Source of the DNA: Actinomycetes bacterium
Lineage (GTDB): Bacteria > Actinomycetota > Actinomycetes > Mycobacteriales > Micromonosporaceae
Assembly (NCBI GenBank): GCA_021793335.1
Contig: JAJYSW010000071.1
Span: forward strand, 1-13,887
Length of the DNA: 13,887 bases
Direction: 5' to 3'
The position numbers and the translations under genes are program-made. Within the stretch, counting starts at the first letter, position 1, and each line of letters begins with the position of its first letter. The notes beneath the pieces are model-generated. The model was not told where the DNA came from, did no database searches, and saw nothing but the letters and a program-made list of their open reading frames with translations. Shown piece after piece: positions 1 through 5,540 of the stretch.

Positions 1-864
1 TCTACGCGGCCGGAGCGTTCCGCCGCGCAACCGCAGGTACGCGAGCCGCCGCCCACGCGCGTCGTGCTCGACCTTGAACACCGTCCCGCGCGCCGGCCCC
101 GACGGATCGGGCGCGGAGGTGGGCAAGGAACGCCGGACGCCCTCGATCAGTGCCGACACGCCCGCACCGGTCACCGCCGAACCGAAGTACACCGGGTGCA
201 CGAGGCCGCGTCGCGTCTGCGTGAGCAGCTCGGCCTCGCAGTCCAGGGCCGCGATCGGGTCCGGACAGTCCAGATAGGCGGCGAGGAACTCCTCGCTCCC
301 GGCGGCCAGCACCTCGGCGGCCCGCTCGAAGTGCGCAGGGCCCTTGAAGTCGCGCGGCTCGACGACCGCACCGGCGGCACCGATGCCGTGGACGACGCCC
401 ATGGGCAGGATCTGCGGCGTCAGCTTCTCGGCGATCTCGCGCAGCAGTTCGTCCTGCCTCGCTCCGAGCCGGTCGATCTTATTGACGAACACGATCGTCG
501 GCACTGCGAGCCGCTTCAAGGCCCGCATGAGGACCCGCGTCTGCGCCTGGACCCCTTCGACGGCAGAGACGACCAGGACCGCGCCGTCCAGCACGTGGAG
601 CGCGCGCTCGACCTCGGCGATGAAGTCGGTGTGCCCCGGGGTGTCGATGAGATTGACCGTGAGGTCGTCGAGGGCGAACGCGACCACCGCCGACTGGATC
701 GTGATCCCGCGTCGCCGCTCCAGTTCCATGGAATCGGACTGCGTGCTGCCCCGGTCGACGCTCCCGGTCCGGTCGATGACGCCGGCGTCGAACAGGAGCC
801 GCTCGGTAAGACTGGTTTTACCCGCGTCGACATGAGCGAGTATCCCCAGGTTCAGATAGTGCAA
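1..864 (-). CDS. TetM/OtrA-type ribosomal protection GTPase, N-terminal part (cut by window edge)
   Basis: The first 288 codons of a translational GTPase are present; the C-terminal part lies beyond the left edge (family members are about 640-660 residues). The start is a TTG at 864, preceded by AAGGA at 6-nt spacing; no in-frame ATG fits. The protein begins with the G1 loop AHVDAGKT (residues 10-17). It then shows RRGITIQ around 51-57 (switch I), G3 DTPGH (74-78), G4 NKID (128-131) and a G5-like GSAVTG further on. The stretch GSVDRG, the ERRRGITIQ context and VQAQTRVL resemble TetM/TetO/OtrA proteins more than housekeeping EF-G. Known family members bind the ribosome and release tetracycline by GTP hydrolysis. 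Whether this one confers resistance or is an EF-G-like paralogue cannot be decided from the N-terminus. It is divergent from the serpin gene. Confidence 0.88.
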   Translation of the reverse strand, partial: MHYLNLGILAHVDAGKTSLTERLLFDAGVIDRTGSVDRGSTQSDSMELERRRGITIQSAVVAFALDDLTVNLIDTPGHTDFIAEVERALHVLDGAVLVVSAVEGVQAQTRVLMRALKRLAVPTIVFVNKIDRLGARQDELLREIAEKLTPQILPMGVVHGIGAAGAVVEPRDFKGPAHFERAAEVLAAGSEEFLAAYLDCPDPIAALDCEAELLTQTRRGLVHPVYFGSAVTGAGVSALIEGVRRSLPTSAPDPSGPARGTVFKVEHDARGRRLAYLRLRGGTLRPRR

Positions 865-942
865 TGAATGTCCTTGGAAGATCGATCTGCTGGCCCGGTG
901 TGAAGAACTCCGCAGACTGGCGCATTCCGGTCTCCCTGGTGA

Positions 943-960
943 GTCGAGTGGACATTCGAC
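943..960. promoter_or_regulatory. Near-palindromic 18-mer, candidate operator
   Basis: GTCGAGTGGACATTCGAC is a dyad in which 7 of the 8 pairs outside the central GA are complementary (the odd pair is G/T). It lies over the predicted transcription start of the TetM-like gene, between the divergent TetM-like and serpin genes. That position suits a repressor site. No regulator is identified. Confidence 0.3.
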
Positions 961-963
961 CTG

Positions 964-993
964 AGGCTAAACGGTCCGCTCGCCCCGGCACAA
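964..993 (-). promoter_or_regulatory. Candidate promoter of the TetM-like gene
   Basis: Reading leftward there is a -35 TTGTGC (993-988), an 18-nt spacer and a -10 TAGCCT (969-964). This predicts transcription starting near 957 and a leader of about 90 nt before the TTG start. The -10 fits the TAnnnT rule; the -35 is only partly consensus. Confidence 0.4.
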
Positions 994-1020
994 GCGGTTA
1001 TCCGCGTTGCGCGACGGCGA

Positions 1021-1036
1021 TAGAGTCCGAGGCATG
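1021..1036 (+). promoter_or_regulatory. Leaderless-type -10 element of the serpin gene
   Basis: TAGAGT (1021-1026) followed by 7 nt and then ATG (1034) is the layout of leaderless actinobacterial transcripts, where +1 falls on or next to the start codon. There is no good Shine-Dalgarno sequence. This supports ATG 1034 over an upstream TTG at 1007. No convincing -35 is seen. Confidence 0.4.
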
Positions 1037-2242
1037 GGCACCGGTGAACGGGGAACGACGATCGAAAGGGCGCTCGCGCCCGCCGAGGTCGAAGCGGCCA
1101 ACGATGTGACACGCCGGTGGTTCGCCTCGCGTCCGCATCCTCCGGCGGCGGTCTCGGGGCTGGGCCTCTGGCCGCTGCTGACGACACTGGCGGCCGGTGC
1201 GAGCGGCCGGACCGCCGCGGAACTGCTCGACGCCGCCGGGGTCGGGCCCGAACGGGCCGAGTCGATCACCGGCGGCTTGCTCGGAGCCGCCGCCTCGGCG
1301 CCCGCGCTCCATCTGGCCGTCGGCGTCTGGGCCGGAGCCTCGATCACGCTCGACCCCGCGTGGGTCGCGAAGCTCCCGAGCGGCGCGGTCGGGACGCTGA
1401 CCGGCGAACCGGCCGCCGACAAGGCCGCACTGGACCGGTGGGCGTCCGAGGAGACCGACGGGATGATCGAGCGCATGCCGCTCGATTGCACTCGACGGAT
1501 CGATCTGGCCCTCGCCAGCGCCCTCGCGGTGCGCACCACCTGGGGCACCGCGTTCCGCGATGCCGCGATTCCGTTCCGCAGCGGGCCGTGGGCCGGTCTC
1601 GGACCGTGCCGCGTCCTGTCGAACACGATCCGCGGGGACGTCCTGCGCGTGAGCGACGAGGCCGCCGTCCTCACCGTGCCCGGGCACGACGACATCGACG
1701 TCCTGCTCGCGCTCGGCCGGGCCGACCTCGCGCCCGGGAAGGTTTTCGCCGCCCTCGTCGACGCCGCCGCCGACCCGGACTGGGGCCGGTCCTCCGAGGA
1801 CCTGCGGCCGGGGGAGCGGGCCCCCGGCGTCACGGTCGCCGAGCACCGCGCACCACGCCCCCAGACCGCCCCCGAAGTGGACGTCCGGACGGTGCGCTTC
1901 GCCGTCGAGGCGGACCTCGACCTGTCCGAGGACGCCGCCGCGCTCGGCCTGGTGCGCGCTTCGGATGAGGCGCACGCCGAATTCGACCGTCTCGCCGCCG
2001 AGCCGACCCATGTCAGCCAGGCCCGCCAGTCCTGCGTCGCCGTGTTCAGTGCCACCGGTTTCAAGGCCGCCGCGGTCACCGCCATGGCGATGACGCGCAC
2101 GGCGGGCGTCCCGCAGATGAGGCACACGCACCGACGGGCCTCGATCGTCTTCGACCGGCCGTTCGCCTATGCCGCCCGGCACCGGCCCTCGGGCCTGATC
2201 CTGGTCGGCGGGTGGGTGGACGAGCCCGAACGGGCCGCCTGA
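1034..2242 (+). CDS. Serpin family protein
   Basis: A 402-residue protein of normal serpin length. The start at ATG 1034 is chosen because a TAnnnT element sits 7 nt upstream. Residues 41-60 (SGLGLW..., GASGRT) match the serpin helix-B segment with its G-A-x-G-x-T motif. The C-terminus from residue 373 (FDRPF, then a RHxPSGLILxGG stretch) matches the serpin signature. Between them, roughly 339-372, lies the hinge and reactive-centre loop, with TGFKAAAVTA as hinge. The hinge has Lys where inhibitory serpins usually have Glu, and the loop is about five residues longer than in alpha-1-antitrypsin. Inhibitory activity is therefore plausible but not assured. An Arg in the loop could be P1, but the offset is uncertain. 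There is no signal peptide or membrane segment, so a cytoplasmic location is expected. It converges on the DinB-like genes with a 15-nt gap. Confidence 0.85.
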   Translation: MGTGERGTTIERALAPAEVEAANDVTRRWFASRPHPPAAVSGLGLWPLLTTLAAGASGRTAAELLDAAGVGPERAESITGGLLGAAASAPALHLAVGVWAGASITLDPAWVAKLPSGAVGTLTGEPAADKAALDRWASEETDGMIERMPLDCTRRIDLALASALAVRTTWGTAFRDAAIPFRSGPWAGLGPCRVLSNTIRGDVLRVSDEAAVLTVPGHDDIDVLLALGRADLAPGKVFAALVDAAADPDWGRSSEDLRPGERAPGVTVAEHRAPRPQTAPEVDVRTVRFAVEADLDLSEDAAALGLVRASDEAHAEFDRLAAEPTHVSQARQSCVAVFSATGFKAAAVTAMAMTRTAGVPQMRHTHRRASIVFDRPFAYAARHRPSGLILVGGWVDEPERAA

Positions 2243-2257
2243 CCGCCGCTGCCGGGA

Positions 2258-2899
2258 CTACAGCTCGGATTCGGGCGCGCTGCTCCACTGCCACTCGGTG
2301 TACCGCGGGTGACCTTGAAGATCGACCCGCCCGGTGGCCCACAGCAGCGTGTGCCACGGCGAGGCCTCATCGGTGGGTGCGTCCGGGAACAGCCGCGCGA
2401 GCGCACGTTCGCACAGCTCGGAAGGCGGGTCCCAGTCGAGTCGGAGCCCTTGGGCCAGGTCATAGGTGTGGACGAGGGTCTCGACGACCGCCATCGCGGC
2501 GAAGCCTTCGAGGTCCGCCACGCCCGATCGGTGCCAGGCGCGCAGGCTCTCCGGTCTGGTGCGCACCATCCCGGAGACCAGTCCGCCCATCGCGTCGAGG
2601 ATCTCCAGCAGACCGGCGGGGCCGAACGACGGGTCGCTGGCGATGAGGCGTCTGGGGCCCTCGGATTCCGGCCGGCCCCATTGGAGCGGCACGCCGCGGT
2701 CGACGTGCGGTCTGGTGGGCGCGAGCCGCACGGCGAAGGAGAACAGGTTGTCGCTCAGGTGCTCCGCGGTCTCCCGGCAGGAGCGCTCCATGGGACCGGC
2801 CTGGCGGTCCCACGCCTCCTCCGGTGCGGTCGCGAGCGTCTGGACGGCCAGGCCCACAGCCTGGTCGACGTCGTCGGCGGTGACAGGTTTTCTCGACAT
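2258..2899 (-). CDS. DinB/maleylpyruvate-isomerase-N-like protein, copy 1
   Basis: 213 residues from ATG 2899. The reading frame stays open further upstream, but conservation with the neighbouring paralogue begins here. The fold family is inferred from a His in RETAEH (H47) and an ExxxH pair in VVETLVH (E140, H144). This closely follows the spacing of the metal ligands His52, Glu144 and His148 described for mycothiol-dependent maleylpyruvate isomerase. The C-terminal part has CERALARLFPDAP and LLWATGR. Members of this superfamily are metal-dependent, often thiol-linked enzymes of unknown substrate; the substrate here is not known. It lies 40 nt downstream of its paralogue, with a TATCGC-N6-ATG start context, so it may also be transcribed on its own. 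Confidence 0.75.
   Translation of the reverse strand: MSRKPVTADDVDQAVGLAVQTLATAPEEAWDRQAGPMERSCRETAEHLSDNLFSFAVRLAPTRPHVDRGVPLQWGRPESEGPRRLIASDPSFGPAGLLEILDAMGGLVSGMVRTRPESLRAWHRSGVADLEGFAAMAVVETLVHTYDLAQGLRLDWDPPSELCERALARLFPDAPTDEASPWHTLLWATGRVDLQGHPRYTEWQWSSAPESEL
2379..2416. repeat. 38-bp direct repeat, copy in the first DinB-like gene
   Basis: This stretch is identical to 3058-3095. It encodes the shared block around ERALARLFPDA in the two DinB-like genes. Identity at nucleotide level, including third positions, fits a fairly recent tandem duplication or gene conversion. Confidence 0.8.
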
Positions 2900-2939
2900 C
2901 TGCGAGCGATACCCCGATGGGCCCGTGTCGACACCCGTA

Positions 2940-3578
2940 TCACCGCTCGGTTTCGGGTGCGGCCCGCCAGCGCCACTGGCGCAAGCGCGCCCGCCCCGGC
3001 AGTGTTCCCCTGCCGGTGGCCCACAGGAGGGTCGGCCACGGCTCGGTGTCGCTCGGCGCGTCCGGGAACAGCCGCGCGAGCGCACGTTCGCACAGTTCGG
3101 CGGGCGGGTGCCATGCGAAGTCGAGCCCCTCGGACAGGTCGTGCGTGTGGACGAGGGTCTCGACCACGCCCATGGCGGCGAAGCCCTCGGGGTCGGCGAG
3201 CCCGAAGTCGTGGTGGGCGCGAGTCCGGGGCGGAGCGGTGCGGACCATGGCGCTCAGCAGCGCGGCGGACGCCTCCAGCACCTGGAGCAGGCCCTCGGGT
3301 CCGGTCTCGCGGTCGGCGAAGATCGTGTTCGCCGGGCCGCCGCGACGCCGCGCTTCCTGAGCGAACGGCACCCGGCCGTTGATCGGCGGATTGCGGGGGC
3401 CCATCTGGGCGGCGTAGGCGAACAGGCGGTCGGCGATGTGCTCGACGGTCTCCCGGCAGGTCCATTTCAGTGTTCCCGCCCGGTAGTCCCAGGCGTCGGA
3501 CTCGGTCTTGCTCAACCGGTACACGGCCAGGTCGACGGCGAGGTCGATGTCCGCCGCAGAAACGGGAACGACATTCAT
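2940..3578 (-). CDS. DinB/maleylpyruvate-isomerase-N-like protein, copy 2
   Basis: 212 residues from ATG 3578. It is a clear paralogue of the gene at 2258-2899. The putative metal ligands H47, E140 and H144 are at identical positions, and the same VVETLVH, CERALARLFPDAP and LLWATGR blocks are shared. The middle section (about 60-95) and the extreme C-terminus differ. There is no transmembrane or signal segment. No Shine-Dalgarno is visible; instead TATCGT sits exactly 6 nt before ATG, suggesting a leaderless mRNA that continues into the second copy. The function is unknown. A mycothiol-dependent or other metal-dependent transferase is the family-level guess; a DinB-like protein without catalytic activity cannot be excluded. 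Confidence 0.75.
   Translation of the reverse strand: MNVVPVSAADIDLAVDLAVYRLSKTESDAWDYRAGTLKWTCRETVEHIADRLFAYAAQMGPRNPPINGRVPFAQEARRRGGPANTIFADRETGPEGLLQVLEASAALLSAMVRTAPPRTRAHHDFGLADPEGFAAMGVVETLVHTHDLSEGLDFAWHPPAELCERALARLFPDAPSDTEPWPTLLWATGRGTLPGRARLRQWRWRAAPETER
3058..3095. repeat. 38-bp direct repeat, copy in the second DinB-like gene
   Basis: Identical partner of 2379-2416, at the equivalent position of the paralogous gene. Confidence 0.8.
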
Positions 3579-3590
3579 GATGGCACGATA
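3579..3590 (-). promoter_or_regulatory. Leaderless-type -10 element of the DinB-like pair
   Basis: On the minus strand TATCGT (3590-3585) is followed by 6 nt and the ATG at 3578, as in leaderless actinobacterial genes. No -35 is recognisable. The second paralogue has TATCGC (2911-2906) at the same distance from its ATG. Confidence 0.4.
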
Positions 3591-3878
3591 CCGCCGAGCC
3601 CGCCTCGCGCCGGCGGCGATCCATCGGCGAGCCCGGTCCCTTGCCGCACGCCGTGCCGCCGCACCGGCCGCCGGCACTCTGGAAGAACGCCTCGGTTTTG
3701 GACCGGGGGCCGGAACCGATCGAATCGAGCGGCCTGAAGCCTTCGGCGCCCGCCCGGCCGCTGGGAAGCGCTGAAGGAGTATTCCTCGAATTCGGGCTCG
3801 CGTCTCCGTGCCGTGACCGGCAGCCCCGCCGTGAAGGTCCGGACCGCGGCGTTGACATGCACTCGGTCCGGCCGAATC

Positions 3879-3904
3879 CGAAGCCGCCGGGCCCGGCGGC
3901 TTCG
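3879..3904. repeat. 26-nt perfect palindrome (hairpin)
   Basis: CGAAGCCGCCGGG is followed immediately by its exact reverse complement. As RNA it can form an 11-bp stem with a 4-nt GGCC loop on either strand. No T-tract follows. It could be a bidirectional terminator, an attenuator or a protein-binding site. Confidence 0.6.
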
Positions 3905-3992
3905 CGAGAGCCTCCCGGCGAGCGACGGCACGGGGCCGGTGCGCGCCGTGATGGGGACGCGGAGGGCGGCGCCTCGTGGCGAGAGGCTCTCG
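3905..3992. repeat. 10-bp perfect inverted repeat with 68-nt spacing
   Basis: CGAGAGCCTC (3905-3914) pairs exactly with GAGGCTCTCG (3983-3992). The left arm directly abuts the 26-nt palindrome. The right arm ends 6 nt before a TAAAAT element. Confidence 0.5.
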
Positions 3993-3998
3993 GACACG

Positions 3999-4004
3999 TA
4001 AAAT
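3999..4004 (+). promoter_or_regulatory. Candidate -10 element for the MarR-like gene
   Basis: TAAAAT stands out in a GC-rich stretch and fits TAnnnT, but the 17-18 nt upstream position has no -35 match. If used, it gives a leader of about 215 nt. Confidence 0.25.
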
Positions 4005-4226
4005 GCCTGTGGACTGCCGGTCAGATCACCGACGGGCGGCACGGCCGGATGCGACGGGAACCCGCCCGTGGCGGTGCCGCGTCGACGGTGCCCGAGCCGG
4101 GAATCCCCTCCCCTCAAAGAGCAGAGGAGTGCAAGGCGACGGCTCCGGGCCCGCTGGCCGCCTCGCCGGACGGACCGGAGACCGCATCCCGAAACGCCCC
4201 CGGCGGCCGGTATGGAAGTAGGACAG

Positions 4227-4664
4227 ATGGACACCCCCAAACCGATCGGATACTGGCTCAAACACCTCGACAACCTGCTGGAGCAGCAGTTCCAAGCCGC
4301 GCTCGAAGACCTCGCGCTCGGCCGCCGGCACTGGCAGGTGCTGAACGTCCTGTACGGCGGCGCGTGCTTCTTCACGGAGCTCGAACGTGAGCTATCGCCG
4401 TTCTGGGACGAGGAGGGGCCGGATCTCGAAGCGGTGCTGCACGGCGAGGACGGCCTGAGCCCGCGGGGCTGGATTCGCCGCTCGGAGCTGATGGTCGGAC
4501 TCAGCCACGAAGGGTATGAGGCCTACCAGAAGGTCGCCTGGCGCGTCGAGGAGACCCGCGAGATCGTCATGACCGGCCTCAGCGCCGAGCAGTACGCCGA
4601 GACCATCCGCGTCCTGTCCACCATGGCCTCGAATATCGAATGGGCCCTGCGTCTTCCCCGATAG
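4227..4664 (+). CDS. MarR-like winged-helix transcriptional regulator
   Basis: 145 residues from ATG 4227, chosen because GGAAG and AGGA lie just upstream. An in-frame ATG at 4212 would add five residues, and the frame further upstream is low-complexity Arg/Pro. The layout is MarR-like. An N-terminal dimerisation helix (about 3-30) is followed by a helix with RRHWQVLNVLY, then an acidic stretch and GLSPRGWIRRS leading to the wing. The typical GLSHEGYEAYQ turn comes next, and a long C-terminal helix pair ends in IEWAL. The recognition-helix region is unusually acidic (PFWDEEGPDLEAVL) compared with classical MarR. No ligand can be named. It converges on kce with a 36-nt gap and is the only regulator near the lysine genes, so control of that cluster is a reasonable but unproven guess. 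Confidence 0.72.
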   Translation: MDTPKPIGYWLKHLDNLLEQQFQAALEDLALGRRHWQVLNVLYGGACFFTELERELSPFWDEEGPDLEAVLHGEDGLSPRGWIRRSELMVGLSHEGYEAYQKVAWRVEETREIVMTGLSAEQYAETIRVLSTMASNIEWALRLPR

Positions 4665-4700
4665 CGCCCGGGGCGGCAACCGGCGAGCGGAGCGTCGCGT

Positions 4701-5540
4701 TCAGTCAGCATCGCGGATGCCCAGCAGCTTCCTCGCCTCCTTCGGCGACATCGCCGGGCGCTGCGCCAGCGCCGACGCCTCCGCCGCCCGGCGGACCAGC
4801 TGGTCGTTACCCGTCACCGGCTGCCGTCTGGCGAACGAGACCGTGTCCTCCATGCCCACCCGCAGGTGGCCGCCGTGCGCCAGCGAGGCGAGCATGACCG
4901 GCAGGGTCGTCCTCCCGATCCCGGTGGCCGCGAACGTGCTCCCTTCCGGCAGGTGCCGCCGGACCGCTTCGGCGAAGGCCGTCACCGTCGCCGCGTCCCC
5001 GGCCGCGCCGCCCGGCACGCCCAGCACGAAGTCCACGTGGACGTGATCGCCGTACGGCAGGCCGTGCCGGTCCAGCAGCCGCTCCAGCGAGGCCAGGTGG
5101 CCCAGGTCGAACAGTTCGTACTCGGGCACGATCGCCCGCTCGCGCATCCGCCGGTGCAGCTCGACGATGAACTCCCACCGGTTCATGAACACGCCGTCGC
5201 CGAAGTTCACCGTGCCCATCGTGCACGAGGCCATGTCCGGGGCCGCATCCAGCACCCGCAAGCGGTCCTCCTCGGCGTCGGTGACCGCGCCGCCCGTCGA
5301 CAGCTGCACGACCAGGTCGGTCGCCTCTCGCAGCGCCGCGACCGCCTCGCGCAGCCGTCCCTGGTCGAGGGTCGGCAGTGCCTGCTCGTCCCGCAGATGC
5401 ACATGGATCACCGCCGCGCCCGCACGTTCGCAGGCCACGGCCGCCGCCGTGAGCTCATCGAGCGTCACCGGCAGCGTCGGGACCTCCCGTTTGTCGACCT
5501 CGGCCCCGGTGGGTGCCACTGTGATGAGCGTCGAGTTCAC
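4701..5540 (-). CDS. kce: 3-keto-5-aminohexanoate cleavage enzyme
   Basis: 279 residues from GTG 5540, with GGGAGG six nt upstream; it overlaps the end of kamA by GTGA. It belongs to the BKACE (DUF849) TIM-barrel family of about 275 residues. Known Kce condenses 3-keto-5-aminohexanoate with acetyl-CoA to give 3-aminobutyryl-CoA and acetoacetate, using a metal held by two His and a Glu. Here H46 and H48 lie in IHVHLRD, and the RVGMEDT block carries R227, E231 and D232. These match the family's Zn ligands and catalytic Arg/Asp (H46, H48, E230, R226, D231 in the characterised Cloacimonas enzyme, from memory). LSTGG (80-84) and HVDFVLGVPGG (168-178) are further family blocks. The BKACE family accepts various beta-keto acids; assignment to Kce rests on the surrounding kam/kdd/kal genes. 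Confidence 0.92.
   Translation of the reverse strand: MNSTLITVAPTGAEVDKREVPTLPVTLDELTAAAVACERAGAAVIHVHLRDEQALPTLDQGRLREAVAALREATDLVVQLSTGGAVTDAEEDRLRVLDAAPDMASCTMGTVNFGDGVFMNRWEFIVELHRRMRERAIVPEYELFDLGHLASLERLLDRHGLPYGDHVHVDFVLGVPGGAAGDAATVTAFAEAVRRHLPEGSTFAATGIGRTTLPVMLASLAHGGHLRVGMEDTVSFARRQPVTGNDQLVRRAAEASALAQRPAMSPKEARKLLGIRDAD

Larger units (their letters stand above)
3579..4226. other. Long intergenic region without a convincing gene
   Basis: 648 bp between the divergent DinB-like and MarR-like genes. Several long open frames cross it on both strands. Their translations are Arg/Pro/Ala-rich, resemble no family, and have no start context. It contains the 26-nt palindrome 3879-3904, an inverted repeat 3905-3914/3983-3992 and a TAAAAT element at 3999. 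The rest shows nothing recognisable; it may include remains of a lost gene or a long 5' leader. Confidence 0.55.

Noticed and set aside
998..2182. Antisense frames over the serpin
   Set aside because: They mirror the serpin coding sequence and have no recognisable domain, whereas the sense frame has the serpin signature.
3852..3857. TTGACA, perfect -35 hexamer upstream of the MarR-like gene
   Set aside because: No TAnnnT element is found 16-19 nt downstream, so it is not called a promoter.
4019..4028. GGTCAGATCA resembling GATCAGATAA at 7142-7151 as a shared regulator site
   Set aside because: Eight of ten matches with no dyad symmetry is expected by chance over these lengths.
3575..4390. 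Open frames of about 250-266 codons on both strands of the 3579-4226 gap
   Set aside because: Arg/Pro/Ala-rich, run into neighbouring genes, lack start signals and disagree with each other; treated as non-coding.
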